This document shows positions 17,338 through 26,164 of a stretch of DNA of 64,000 nucleotides, one piece after another. This DNA comes from DATLXH01 sp035576005. GTDB taxonomy: Bacteria; Acidobacteriota; Thermoanaerobaculia; Gp7-AA8. Position 1 is the first letter of the stretch, and each line of letters begins with the position of its first letter. The position numbers and the translations under genes were made by a program. The notes beneath the pieces were generated by a model. The model saw only the letters and a program-made list of their open reading frames with translations. It made no database searches and was not told the origin of the DNA. The DNA lies in contig DATLXH010000128.1 in the NCBI GenBank assembly GCA_035576005.1, forward strand, positions 1 to 64,000, read 5' to 3'.

Positions 17338-17982
17338 TCAGCGATCTGATGAAGTCGTTGTCGCATCGGATGAGGAGAGCTCAGATCTGGCGGTCACGCA
17401 GATGCCGAGGTCCCGCAGTAAACCGTCGCGGAGGCCATAGACCCATCCGTGCACGGCCAACGACTGCCCGCGAGCCCATGCGTCCCGAACCACGGAGGTC
17501 TGGGCTACATTGCGCACCTGTTCGATCACGTTGAGCTCGCACAGACGGTCATGCTGCTGTTCTTCGGTGTCCAGGTCCTCGAGCTGTGCCTGGTGTTTGT
17601 AGCGGACGTCCTGGACGTGACGAAGCCAGTTGTCGATGAGTCCGAGCTTCTGATCGCGCAATGCTGCGAGTACGCCCCCACAGCCATAGTGGCCGCAAAC
17701 AATAATGTGCTGGACGCCGAGGACATCAACTCCGAACTGAATCCCTGAGAGGCAATTGAGATCTGTGTGCGCCACGACGTTGGCGACGTTGCGATGAACG
17801 AACATCTCGCCCGGCAGCAGTCCTACAATCTGATTCGCTGGAACTCGGCTGTCCGAGCAACCGATCCAGAGGTATTGAGGCGACTGTTGAGCCGCCAGAC
17901 GTTGGAAAAAATCGGGATCCTGGCGGGTGGTTTCGGCGGCCCACGCGCGATTGTTCGCGAACAGCTGATTCAAAAAACGCAT
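17338..17982 (-). CDS. can: Beta-class carbonic anhydrase
   Basis: 214 aa, normal for the family. The zinc ligands are visible: CSDSRVPA (Cys and the Asp/Arg dyad, about residues 42-46) and HYGCGGV (His and Cys, about residues 98-101). It interconverts CO2 and bicarbonate in the cytoplasm. The C-terminal 20 residues are Ser/Thr/Asp-rich and non-conserved. Expressed alone, away from the DUF983 gene. Confidence 0.95.
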   Translation of the reverse strand: MRFLNQLFANNRAWAAETTRQDPDFFQRLAAQQSPQYLWIGCSDSRVPANQIVGLLPGEMFVHRNVANVVAHTDLNCLSGIQFGVDVLGVQHIIVCGHYGCGGVLAALRDQKLGLIDNWLRHVQDVRYKHQAQLEDLDTEEQQHDRLCELNVIEQVRNVAQTSVVRDAWARGQSLAVHGWVYGLRDGLLRDLGICVTARSELSSSDATTTSSDR

Positions 17983-18260
17983 GTCGAGGTCTCACGGTTG
18001 GTCGGAAGGGTGGGCCGGAATCGATTATCGCACGCCCGCCACCGCGGCTCCTCGCGCCGTTCATGGCGCGCATTTCTCACAGCATTCCCGCTATTCACTG
18101 CCGCAGGCATTGTCATCCCTGTAGCGTCGAGCGAGGGATTTCGGAGGGGGCCTTACGCTGTAAGTCATGATTCGGAACCGTTGTTCGTGCAAGAAGCCCC
18201 CGCCCGGACCCCTCGCTCTACGCTTCTGATGACACCGGTTCACTGTCTGACGTCGTTGAG

Positions 18261-18440
18261 CCGCGAAGCGGCGTATCCCTCTCCCCGGCGGGGAGAGGGA
18301 AGCGAGCGGAGCGAAGCAGGGAGAGGGGCGTGAAAGTCTCGTCAGTCCGTCGAAAAGGGCGAGGTCTTCGTATCTCTCGCGGCCCCTCTCCCGGTCGCGT
18401 ACGCGACCACCCTCTCCCCGCCGGGGAGAGGGATTCGCCC
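18261..18440. repeat. R1 repeat copy (composite palindrome)
   Basis: About 180 bp between the palindromes CCCTCTCCCCGGCGGGGAGA and CTCTCCCCGCCGGGGAGAG, with the shared inner words GGGAGAGGGGCGTGAAAGTCTCG and CGAGAGATACGAAGACC on one strand or the other. Copies at 44460-44635, 59655-59851 and 60368-60525 have the same layout. Non-coding; REP/MITE-like. Confidence 0.85.
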
Positions 18441-18633
18441 CTCCCATGGCGCGAGTCCCGCCGGGTGTCATCACCTCTTCATCAGCGTTCCACGCTGTTG
18501 TCGCGCTCGGGATGACACTCTGTGTGTGTTAACAGAGGTCTGTGAGAATGCGGGCTCGCACCTGCAAGCTCCTGCATCAGACTCGTTTAACTGGCTAAGG
18601 GAGTTGGCGTGTTCAGCCAGACTGCCATCTGCC

Positions 18634-19593
18634 TTACTTCGATCGCGAGTTCCAGATTGCGCGCGAGATCTCTGCGATGAGATGGTGGGCCTTGTCGCCG
18701 TCTGCCATGCCTCGGGTGAGAATCACCAGGACGTAATGACTGGCGTCCGATGGATAAACGATCGCGGCGTCATGGCTGATTTTCGTAATCGAGCCCGTCT
18801 TGTGCGCGACACGGATTCCGGCAGGAACGCCGGCCGGAATACCGGAGTTGAACTCCTGCGCTTCGAGAATGCGCAGCATGGCATCGCTCGCCTTCTGGGA
18901 AATGGCGCCTCGTTCGGCAATTCTTCGAAGGACGAGCATCAGGTCGTAGGCCGTGACCACATTGTTCATTCCGGCGTGATACGCCTTGTCGTCTTCGACT
19001 CCGCGAAGAACCTTGATGTCATTGGCCCCGAGCTCTTTCATCAGCGTCATCACTCGGGGAGCGCCGATGAGATCGATGAGAACGTTCGTGGCGAGATTCG
19101 AGCTTCGTACGATCATGCGGCGCATGAGCTCCTCGAGTGGGAGTGTCGAACCGATGGATTCGTAGAGTGAGGGGTCGGAGTCCTCTTTCGGATCGAGTGA
19201 GTAGCGCGATCCATCGAGGATGCTGACGAAGTCGTTTTTGACCGGCACGCCCTGGTCAAGAGCCAATGCCCCGCGGTCGACGCTCTCCATCAACCCGAGC
19301 ATGACGGGCACTTTCATCGTGCTGGCTGCGTGAAATACGATTCTTTCGTTCCGGAAGAAGCTCTGTCCGCTGGCAGAGTCGTGGTACGCCACTGCGACTT
19401 CGGCGCCGTTAGAGCGGGCCAGCTGTTCGATCTGCCGGGCGAGCGACACGGGTTGGCTGCTCGCGCATCCCACCAGAACAAAGGTGAGGGTCGTACAGAA
19501 AATCCAGCTGGCGACTCTGGTCCCGCGAAGGCTCCCGACTGCGCAATATGAGGCAGGGGCGGTTGCTTCGCCGCGTATTCCGTGTGAGGCCAT
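18634..19593 (-). CDS. Class A beta-lactamase-like serine hydrolase lipoprotein
   Basis: 319 aa from ATG 19593 (GGAGAACAGG precedes it). A hydrophobic N-terminus ends in the lipobox LVGC. The penicillin-recognising fold is clear: STMK (Ser-x-x-Lys nucleophile, in FHAASTMKVPVM), SSN in place of the usual SDN (IVRSSNLATNVLI), and HKTGS (third motif). The omega-loop region reads RGVEDDKAYHAGMNN and lacks the canonical ExxLN pattern that carries Glu166 and Asn170, so turnover of beta-lactams is doubtful. It may be a peptidoglycan-related or other serine hydrolase. Single gene, with a 500-bp gap on its downstream side filled by R1. Confidence 0.8.
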   Translation of the reverse strand: MASHGIRGEATAPASYCAVGSLRGTRVASWIFCTTLTFVLVGCASSQPVSLARQIEQLARSNGAEVAVAYHDSASGQSFFRNERIVFHAASTMKVPVMLGLMESVDRGALALDQGVPVKNDFVSILDGSRYSLDPKEDSDPSLYESIGSTLPLEELMRRMIVRSSNLATNVLIDLIGAPRVMTLMKELGANDIKVLRGVEDDKAYHAGMNNVVTAYDLMLVLRRIAERGAISQKASDAMLRILEAQEFNSGIPAGVPAGIRVAHKTGSITKISHDAAIVYPSDASHYVLVILTRGMADGDKAHHLIAEISRAIWNSRSK

Positions 19594-19737
19594 CCTGTTC
19601 TCCGTGTGCACTCGACGTGGACTGCTGCTCAAGTGACAAAAGAATCATACCGTTCGAGACCTGAATTATGACTGCGGGTGATCGAAACGATACCGTGGAA
19701 GAAAGAGCTTCGGGCGAGCGGGGGCAGGAGGCAATTG

Positions 19738-20583
19738 ATGATTCGATTTGTCATGCAGTCAGGCCTGGCACTTTTACTCGTATTGCTCGTTGGATCTCCG
19801 GTCCGTGCACAAGCTGAGAGCGCCGCATCCAATGTCGTCACGACGCGTGAGATGGATCGAATCAACTGGATGGAATTTCGGGACGTGGTGCCGAGCCGGA
19901 TTCAGACAGTTCTGCTGCCGACCGGAACGCTGGAGCCACATGGAGTGATCAATAACGGAGCGGATAACACGGCACCCACGGCGATGGCGCATCAGATCGC
20001 GCCTCGGCTCAACGCGATGATCGCGCCGACGCTTTCTTACGGGATGACAGGAAGTCTCGAGGCGTATCCGGGAGCATTTCAGATCACCGAGGCAGCTTAC
20101 AGGCCGTTCATCAAACAACTGCTGGAAGGGCTGGCGAAAAACGGCTTTAAGAACATCATCATTCTCAACGGTCATGGGGGCGGACAGACGGCCGTGCTCA
20201 CCGCGGTGGCCGCCGAGGTTGCTTCCGAGAAACGCGTCCGAACGCTGGTGATCAACTGGTGGTCGTTCGCGTCCGATCTTACGAAAGAGGTCTTTGGCGA
20301 AGACGGGGGACACGCCGGCTGGAACGAGACTGCGTTCGTCCAGGCCGTTGACCGCACGCTCGTCCATCCTGACAAATACAGCCCCGATCTCGCGACCGCT
20401 TACCCTGTCCCCGGAACCTGGTCTGCGGCGCCATTTCCCTCATCGATCGGTTTGTATCAGGCCGGTCAGGGATATCCGAAATTCGACCAGAAGAAAGCAG
20501 ACGAGTATTTTCGGAAAGTGAATGACAAGGTGGCTGCCCTTGTCACCGACACGATCGCCAGATGGAATCGTGCGGGACTGTGA
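19738..20583 (+). CDS. Secreted creatininase-family amidohydrolase
   Basis: 281 aa from ATG 19738, which has AGGAGG just upstream and opens into a signal peptide (LALLLVLLVGSPVRAQA). Family metal ligands are recognisable: Glu in TGTLEPHG, Asp in NNGADNTAP, His in LNGHGGGQT and Glu in GGHAGWNETA. Relatives include creatininase and the F420/mycofactocin maturation amidohydrolases; export makes a periplasmic amidase more likely than any of those roles. It ends at a bidirectional terminator shared with the EF-hand gene. Confidence 0.8.
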   Translation: MIRFVMQSGLALLLVLLVGSPVRAQAESAASNVVTTREMDRINWMEFRDVVPSRIQTVLLPTGTLEPHGVINNGADNTAPTAMAHQIAPRLNAMIAPTLSYGMTGSLEAYPGAFQITEAAYRPFIKQLLEGLAKNGFKNIIILNGHGGGQTAVLTAVAAEVASEKRVRTLVINWWSFASDLTKEVFGEDGGHAGWNETAFVQAVDRTLVHPDKYSPDLATAYPVPGTWSAAPFPSSIGLYQAGQGYPKFDQKKADEYFRKVNDKVAALVTDTIARWNRAGL

Positions 20584-20599
20584 TTGATCCGGAAAAAAT

Positions 20600-20627
20600 A
20601 AAGGCGGGACGTTCACGTCCCGCCTTT
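20600..20627. terminator. Bidirectional intrinsic terminator
   Basis: AAAGGCGGGACG (20600-20611) and CGTCCCGCCTTT (20616-20627) form a perfect 12-bp stem with a TTCA loop. It sits between convergent genes. On the minus strand it is followed by TTATTTTTTCC, so it serves the EF-hand gene well and the creatininase gene at least partly. Confidence 0.9.
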
Positions 20628-20649
20628 CTCAAGTCAGATCAGTTCCAAA

Positions 20650-21087
20650 TCAGTCGCGATCGCGACCTTTACCGGAGCGCGTCTCATTGCCCGACAGGAC
20701 GCCGTCGCCGTTGCGGTCATGAACTCTGAAAGAGTTGTCATTTCCGCGCCACTCCGCACGGGTGATTCGCCCGTCGTTGTTCGCATCCATCCCGCGAAAG
20801 CGTGAGTTGTTGCGACCTTTCATTGTGTCGCGGCCATTCCTGGCTTCAGTCTGGGATACCCGGCCGTCGCGGTTTGTGTCGAGTCGATCGAAATTACGAT
20901 CGTTGCCCTTCCATTCATCCCTGTTCACGGAGCCGTCGTTGTTACGGTCGTGTTTGTCGAACTTCTCTGCGGCCTTCGCCTCTTTTTTCGCCTGTTTCCG
21001 AGCGTCATTCTTTTTCGCCATCGCAACGGGCGCTGAAGCGAGGAGGAGTGCTAGAGCTGCAGCAGTGCCAACCATTTTTGCGTTCAT
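20650..21087 (-). CDS. Exported EF-hand calcium-binding protein
   Basis: 145 aa from ATG 21087 (AAAGGAG upstream). A signal peptide ends VAMAKK. Four EF-hand loops follow: DKHDRNNDGSVNRDEW, DRLDTNRDGRVSQTEA, MDANNDGRITRAEW and HDRNGDGVLSGNE. Each keeps the DxNxDG calcium core. The protein is otherwise Lys/Arg/Asn-rich. Secreted EF-hand repeats of this kind occur widely in soil bacteria; partner unknown. Terminates at the hairpin 20600-20627. Confidence 0.85.
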   Translation of the reverse strand: MNAKMVGTAAALALLLASAPVAMAKKNDARKQAKKEAKAAEKFDKHDRNNDGSVNRDEWKGNDRNFDRLDTNRDGRVSQTEARNGRDTMKGRNNSRFRGMDANNDGRITRAEWRGNDNSFRVHDRNGDGVLSGNETRSGKGRDRD

Positions 21088-21296
21088 AGAGGTCTCCTTT
21101 CGTACGTCTTGTGTCATTGCGTCGATGGTGCCAGAAATTGTGTTGGGATAACTCATTGATAAAAGGACGCTTACTGGAAACCCTGTGTTGCTGGACGCGC
21201 GAGAGTGCACTCCTGCGAGGTCAGGTCGTATCCAGCGGAGGAGCTTGATCTTTCCCCGAGGGGATGACCGAAGGATCTGCAAGATGACGGTGTCAT

Positions 21297-21577
21297 TAGC
21301 CTTTTCTCACAGACCTTCGCCGCGAGGTGGCTGAGAGCGGCCTGGATGCGAGGCGCACGACGGCTTCGCGACGAGAGCATAGCTGACACTGTGTTGAGAG
21401 CAACCGGGGCGGGTGTAGGGACGCAGGGCCTGCGTCCGGCACCCAGACATTCGCATCAGGAATTCTGCATCCCGGCATGAACGCTCGTCCAAAGCGATGG
21501 CCGAGGACAATCTTCTCGGTCAGGGACAGGGTACCGGACGCACGCGGTGCGTCCCTACGCTCGCATTCCGTGAGAAA
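21297..21577. repeat. R4 repeat copy 1
   Basis: About 280 bp, nearly identical to 28671-28931. It contains GGATGCGAGGCGCACGACGG, the palindromic GGGACGCAGGGCCTGCGTCC and a mirrored GGACGCACGCGGTGCGTCCC, and ends GTGAGAAATGCGG. The outer ends (TTCTCACAGACCTTCGCCG and GTGAGAAATGCGG) are shared with R2, so R4 looks like R2 with extra sequence inside. No gene in 21088-21672. Confidence 0.85.
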
Positions 21578-21672
21578 TGCGGATAGCGTTTGACGTTGGG
21601 CAAGAGGTTGATGAGACACCGCGTGGAAGGCGAGGCCAGTCACGACCACTTCCATTCCGGTCCTATCGAGCA

Positions 21673-23409
21673 CTACCGGACTGCGCGTCTTCTCGCGCGG
21701 TTCGTGACGACGAACAAATACCCGTCGTTCTGCGTGTAGATGCGCCCGTCGTCGCCGATCGACAGAGGTGTGTATGCCGCTCCCAGCGCGAGCCTGAGAA
21801 AGATTCGTTGCCGCAGGGTACCGCCCTGGTTGATCGCGTAAAGATGGCCGTCTTCGCTGTTGGCATACACCACACCACGCCGATCGACCGCGATTGCATT
21901 GACACACCATTCGAACCCGTTCGGATGGTCCTCGCTGCACTGCACGACGCCGTTGTCGCCCCGTGCGCAACTTTTCGTCTCTTTGTTCTGATGCTTCCAC
22001 TCCACTGCCAGTGAAGAGCTCAGCTGGGTGATGAAGTACGCTTCCGGATCGTTCGGAGTCACCGACGTTCGGTCGCGGGGACATTGCGTGTTGTCGAAAC
22101 AGTACGACCCCACACCGTAACGGTTCTCCTTGATCACAATGGAGTACGTGCCATCGTGCTGATAGATGGCGGGAGTCAGGTCCCATCCAAACCCGTAGGC
22201 TCCGACGTAGCCTCCGTTCGGATTGAACATCATGAGATGGCCCTGCGCGTAGTTGTATCGCGTGTAGGCGCCGTACAGGATCTTTCCATCGGGAGTGATG
22301 GTGGGCGAGGAACTGGAATTGTCGAGGACGCGCCCGGAGCCTGGCTGATTGTCCGAGGGGTCGACTCCCGTGATCGCGTCAATTCGACAGCCTCCTGGAG
22401 ATCCATTCGGCGGAATACTGACGTTGCATCCGTCGGAGAAGCGGTTGCGAAGGCTCGCCGCCCACTTCGGCGTGAGGTTGGGATTGACCGCCACGAGATA
22501 GCCCCAGCGATCGTTCAGATGCGCGCGGCTGATCATATAAATCGTGCCGTCGGATCCGACCGCCGGTGCGACGTTGATTCCCGGTCGCTGCGCTCCGCAG
22601 CGTGACTCCGGAGCCACGGCATCGCGGCTGGGAGGGTGGGGAAGGGGAAGCGCGGACGTGAATTGTGTCGCACACAGAGCGCTGGCCAGTGGTGCACCGG
22701 GTGTCAGCGACTGAAAGGTCGCTCTTGTCACGTTCCCATTCGAACCAACTTTCACCAGCCACGAGTTGGGCGGGTCGGTGGACCAGGGGGATTGACTGTT
22801 GAGCTGAATCGCCGTGTAGTAGACGTTGCCTGAGTCATCGAGCACCGGTGGCCCGGCGGTGAAGACCGAGGGATTCACCTCGCCGAAAGGATTGAAGCGC
22901 GTGATGAGCTTGCCGTCCTCCCGGCTGATCTTGTCAATCGAGCCGCCGAATGCGGGAGCCCAGACAGCCTCCCCGGTGATCGCCGTGTGATAGACAGGCT
23001 CCCACGAGGGGCCGGGGCTACCCCAGGGAACCGGCTTCCAATCCGTCGTGTAGGTCCAGCGGGTCACGAGGTGACCGCCGGTCCTTCGGAGGTTATGGAC
23101 ACTCCAGGTCTGCGTCTCCCGTGTCGTCGGGCCCGTGTAGGTGCCGCTCTTGATGACGACGAAAGCATCACTGCCGTCTACGAGCGGGGCCTGGTAGTGA
23201 ACGAGGAGGTTTCCGCCGGCGTTCGCCTCCTCCTGGTCGGCGAACGGATCGAGGACAATTTCATTTTCAATCAGATCGAGTGAGCGGCCCGCGGCGGAGG
23301 AGTTGTTGTCGTGGCGTGGTCCGCGGCCCCACTGCGCCCATTGTGCAAACACGGGCTCGGTGATCAGCAGAGCAGTGAGTGATACGAGAAGGGGAAGGGA
23401 ATTGGGCAT
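21673..23409 (-). CDS. Secreted PQQ-type beta-propeller protein
   Basis: 578 aa. A signal peptide ends VFAQW. Repeated blades are visible by the recurring V.Y-x(n)-G.LY/IYT words, for example SGNVYYTAIQ, DGTIYMISRAHL, DGKILYGAYTRYNYA, RGVVYANSEDGHLYAIN and DGRIYTQNDGYLFVV, which match the outer-propeller repeats of PQQ enzymes. No PQQ-binding Trp-docking signature or catalytic Asp was identified, so a catalytic role is not supported. It contains several Cys pairs compatible with disulfides. Likely a periplasmic or surface propeller. Confidence 0.75.
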   Translation of the reverse strand: MPNSLPLLVSLTALLITEPVFAQWAQWGRGPRHDNNSSAAGRSLDLIENEIVLDPFADQEEANAGGNLLVHYQAPLVDGSDAFVVIKSGTYTGPTTRETQTWSVHNLRRTGGHLVTRWTYTTDWKPVPWGSPGPSWEPVYHTAITGEAVWAPAFGGSIDKISREDGKLITRFNPFGEVNPSVFTAGPPVLDDSGNVYYTAIQLNSQSPWSTDPPNSWLVKVGSNGNVTRATFQSLTPGAPLASALCATQFTSALPLPHPPSRDAVAPESRCGAQRPGINVAPAVGSDGTIYMISRAHLNDRWGYLVAVNPNLTPKWAASLRNRFSDGCNVSIPPNGSPGGCRIDAITGVDPSDNQPGSGRVLDNSSSSPTITPDGKILYGAYTRYNYAQGHLMMFNPNGGYVGAYGFGWDLTPAIYQHDGTYSIVIKENRYGVGSYCFDNTQCPRDRTSVTPNDPEAYFITQLSSSLAVEWKHQNKETKSCARGDNGVVQCSEDHPNGFEWCVNAIAVDRRGVVYANSEDGHLYAINQGGTLRQRIFLRLALGAAYTPLSIGDDGRIYTQNDGYLFVVTNRARRRAVR

Positions 23410-23462
23410 GTGAAGATTCTAACCGTCGCGCTCTGCGTCTCGTTCCCGCGAGGGAGCGAGCC

Positions 23463-23945
23463 TCACCGCCGTATGACATTCCGCGCGTCCGCGGAGAATG
23501 GTATGTCGATCACCCCGATGATCGTCCTGTAGTGCGCATTTCCCCGAATCGTGTAACGGCTGTCCCCACCTCGGAAGCGGTCAGCGATCTCACCAACCAG
23601 CTCGCGCAGCTCATCCCCGCTCGCACGCGCAGTCAGCTGCAGCGTGCCGGAGCCGCGCGCCGGAAGATCGATTTTCTCGGTCGAGCGGCCGCGCATCACT
23701 CTTCGATCGTTGACCAGTAGCTCGAAGTCGATCCCTTCCAGTTTGACTCGAATGTCGTTCTCGTTGCGAACCCGGAGCGTCGCGTCAGCCTCGACGATCG
23801 AGGCAGAAACGGGAATGGCAAATGAGAAATGCGGCCTGATCTCGTCCACCTCGTAAGAGAACTTCTCGGGGTCAATGTCCTGTAGCGAGCTACGGCAGGC
23901 CAGGGAAACGAGAAGGAGCAGCGGGAAGAGCATTCGTCTTCGCAT
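23463..23945 (-). CDS. LEA14/WHy-domain lipoprotein
   Basis: 160 aa from ATG 23945. A lipobox LVSLAC follows a short hydrophobic stretch. The mature part (FSFAIPVSASIVEADATLRV, then ENDIRVKLEGIDFELLVND) fits the water-stress/hypersensitive-response (LEA14) fold, a beta sandwich found in bacterial lipoproteins. It sits 53 bp downstream of the propeller gene, on the same strand, and may share its transcript. Role unknown. Confidence 0.7.
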   Translation of the reverse strand: MRRRMLFPLLLLVSLACRSSLQDIDPEKFSYEVDEIRPHFSFAIPVSASIVEADATLRVRNENDIRVKLEGIDFELLVNDRRVMRGRSTEKIDLPARGSGTLQLTARASGDELRELVGEIADRFRGGDSRYTIRGNAHYRTIIGVIDIPFSADARNVIRR

Positions 23946-24034
23946 GGCCGTCTTTTTTGCAACGCCGGGGCCAGAGGGCGCGACGTCCAACGAAGCGATG
24001 CTGGAGACGCCAGCATGTCCTCGCGAACCTGTTG

Positions 24035-24156
24035 CGAAGCTTTGGAGTGCGGCAGCCGCAGCTGCCGCTCTCTGCGTCGAACGCGCGCGATTGAAAAATC
24101 CTCTCCACGTGACTCAGAAAGCGGCAGCTGCGGCTGCCGCACTCCAAAGGCTTCGC
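24035..24156. repeat. R5 inverted repeat
   Basis: Arms at about 24035-24071 and 24119-24156 share GAAGC.TTTGGAGTGCGGCAGC in opposite orientation and contain GCGGCAGCTGCGGCTGCCGC-type palindromes. The ~47-bp spacer is not coding. The whole unit could fold into one long hairpin and lies just past the 3' end of the DUF1223 gene. Confidence 0.8.
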
Positions 24157-24185
24157 CCGGCTACAATGAAGAGAAGATTGCTCCG

Positions 24186-24983
24186 TTACTTCGCGTGGAC
24201 CTGAGCCGCACTAGCGGCGTAGATGCGGAGGGTCTTCGGGTCCTGCAGGAATGCTGCAACGCCGAGGTTGTCGGTCATCCACGCCTTATCGAGATTGAAT
24301 GTTGTCGAGCCGTTGTTGCTCGAGCCCGGAGCAAGCGACGAGACCTTCGTCAGTTTCCTGACGACAAAATCATTGCGCAGCTTCCGTCCCGAGTTCTCAC
24401 CCTTCCGGACGTCTGTGATGACGCTGTTCTCGAAGAGCGCCACCATGAGGTCGAGAGCAGTGGAATTGATTGTCGTATCGGCACGAGCATCGAGATCGAC
24501 ATGCAGTGTGGTCGCACGGTCAGCTGGGTTTGTCACTCTGAATCTGATCTGAGCTGCGGGGGTAACTCGAAGAGCTGCGTCGATCTGCTTTCTGATGACT
24601 GCCGAATCGGAGCCGACTCCCTGCGTGGTGCCATTCACGACCAGCTGCGGTGTGTAGACCTGGCTCGAGCGAAAGACCTGCGCGTAGCTGTTCTGCCGGC
24701 GCGACCAATCGGCAGAGGAGAACGGATCGGACCAGCCCAGGCGGTTCCAATAGTCGACGTGAAAGGCCAGGGGGAGCACCTTGCCGCGCAGGCTCCGATC
24801 TGAGCCAAGCGCCGTGAGCAGCTTGTCTGCCGATGGGCAGCTCGAACATCCCTGGGAGGTGAAAAGCTCGAGTACCACCACGGGAGCAGACGTAGCCCCT
24901 CGATCGGCAGCGGAGGCATTGGATGTCGTGGAAAGCGTCATGGCAGTGAGCCAGAGGAGAGTGATCCGTTTCAAGGTCATCAT
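24186..24983 (-). CDS. Exported DUF1223 thioredoxin-fold protein
   Basis: 265 aa from ATG 24983 (upstream in-frame starts to 25016 are possible). A signal peptide ends NASAAD. The DUF1223 pattern follows: VVVLELFTSQGCSSCPSAD with a CSSC motif, then LAFHVDYWNRLGWSDPFSS and VYTPQLVVNG, the cis-Pro-like segment of a thioredoxin fold. The family is periplasmic and of unknown substrate; the CxxC suggests redox or metal handling. A 5'-end overlap with the neighbouring HD gene's stop (25013) shows close packing. Confidence 0.8.
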   Translation of the reverse strand: MMTLKRITLLWLTAMTLSTTSNASAADRGATSAPVVVLELFTSQGCSSCPSADKLLTALGSDRSLRGKVLPLAFHVDYWNRLGWSDPFSSADWSRRQNSYAQVFRSSQVYTPQLVVNGTTQGVGSDSAVIRKQIDAALRVTPAAQIRFRVTNPADRATTLHVDLDARADTTINSTALDLMVALFENSVITDVRKGENSGRKLRNDFVVRKLTKVSSLAPGSSNNGSTTFNLDKAWMTDNLGVAAFLQDPKTLRIYAASAAQVHAK

Positions 24984-25012
24984 GCTACTTAGACGCGACT
25001 CGCTCACGATCG

Positions 25013-26164
25013 TCACACCCCAGCTTGTTCCAGCGGGTGCTGAATGAGCTGCAGAAAGTTGCCGACGAGGAAGGGATCGTGAAATGTTCCGGCGCGAGCT
25101 TTCAGGATCTGCATCGCAGCTTTCTGATTTTGTGATTTCTGATAGGGGCGGTTCGTGGAGATGGCGTCGTAAGTATCCGCGAGCGATGTCATCTGACTCG
25201 CGAAGTTCGGCCGGCGCGGTCGCGTGAGAACCGGGTAGCTCGGCACTCCGTCATAGCGCAGATGATGTTCGTAGGCGACCAGGATTGCGAGGGGGTTTGT
25301 CGCCTCCATACCGGCCAGGTGCCAGGCCCCCAGCTCGGCATGACCTGTCATGATTTTCCACTCCTCATCGTTCAAACGGCCATTCTTGTTGAGCACTTCG
25401 AGCGGCACGTTCAACTTTCCGATGTCATGTACGAGCGCGGCGAGTCCGAACTGCGCCAGCTGGTCTCCCGAGATGCCGAAACTTCTCGCCTGAGCGAGTA
25501 CGAGAAGCGAGACGTTGATCGAATGAACGAACGTATATTCGTCGTGTTCCTTGAGAGGAGCCAGAGGCAGGACCTCCCGGGTTGAGCGCGAGAGCGAATC
25601 GATCAGGCTCCAGATCATCTCCTGCATCGGCCCCAGCCCACCCGCCCCTTCACGTCGTATTCTGACGAATGCCTCGCGGACCGAATCCACTTTCGAAGCA
25701 GTCAGAGGAGTATGAGGATTGTGGTCGACGCGTTCCGGCGACTCCTCGTCCAATGTTCCCGCTTCAATGCGGCCGACCACGACATTCGCGCTCGCGCGCG
25801 GCTTGCCCTCGCCAATGAAGGACTGGACGAGCTCGTCCGACTCCTCGAGCGTGATCCCGCTGCTGAGTGTCAGGCGTTCCACCCCTTTTCGTTTCAGCAC
25901 CTGAACGAAATGTTGCTGGTTGAGGCTTCCTTTCCGCAGCGGCTGCTGGTCCGCTACGAGATCGTCCCCAACGAGGAGGAACGTGATTGCATCGCCCCCG
26001 CGCTGCGTGGTGAGGGCCTTGAGCGCTTGACGAATCCTCTCAGCCGCTTCGACCGACCGAGGGTGACTCGCTCCGTACAGAGCCCGAAGGTTGATCGCTC
26101 GTGAGACGGCGTGAACGACGCCTTCGATCAGTAACGTGGTCTGGCTGGTATCCGGCTCAGGCAG
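25013..26164 (-). CDS. HD-GYP-like phosphohydrolase with N-terminal regulatory domain
   Basis: 383 aa if translation starts at the CTG 26162-26164; the first ATG/GTG (GTG 25900) would remove 88 residues of clearly protein-like sequence (IEGVVHAVSRAINLRALYG, then TFLLVGDDLVADQQPLRKG). The HD motif is ALVHDIGKLN, with HSINVSLLV before it and GHAELGAWHLAG, YEHHLRYDG and DTYDAIS after it. The pattern resembles HD-GYP c-di-GMP phosphodiesterases, but the GYP triplet reads RPYQ, so the substrate is uncertain. The start overlaps the HEAT-repeat stop by 8 bases, implying coupling. Confidence 0.75.
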   Translation of the reverse strand: MPEPDTSQTTLLIEGVVHAVSRAINLRALYGASHPRSVEAAERIRQALKALTTQRGGDAITFLLVGDDLVADQQPLRKGSLNQQHFVQVLKRKGVERLTLSSGITLEESDELVQSFIGEGKPRASANVVVGRIEAGTLDEESPERVDHNPHTPLTASKVDSVREAFVRIRREGAGGLGPMQEMIWSLIDSLSRSTREVLPLAPLKEHDEYTFVHSINVSLLVLAQARSFGISGDQLAQFGLAALVHDIGKLNVPLEVLNKNGRLNDEEWKIMTGHAELGAWHLAGMEATNPLAILVAYEHHLRYDGVPSYPVLTRPRRPNFASQMTSLADTYDAISTNRPYQKSQNQKAAMQILKARAGTFHDPFLVGNFLQLIQHPLEQAGV

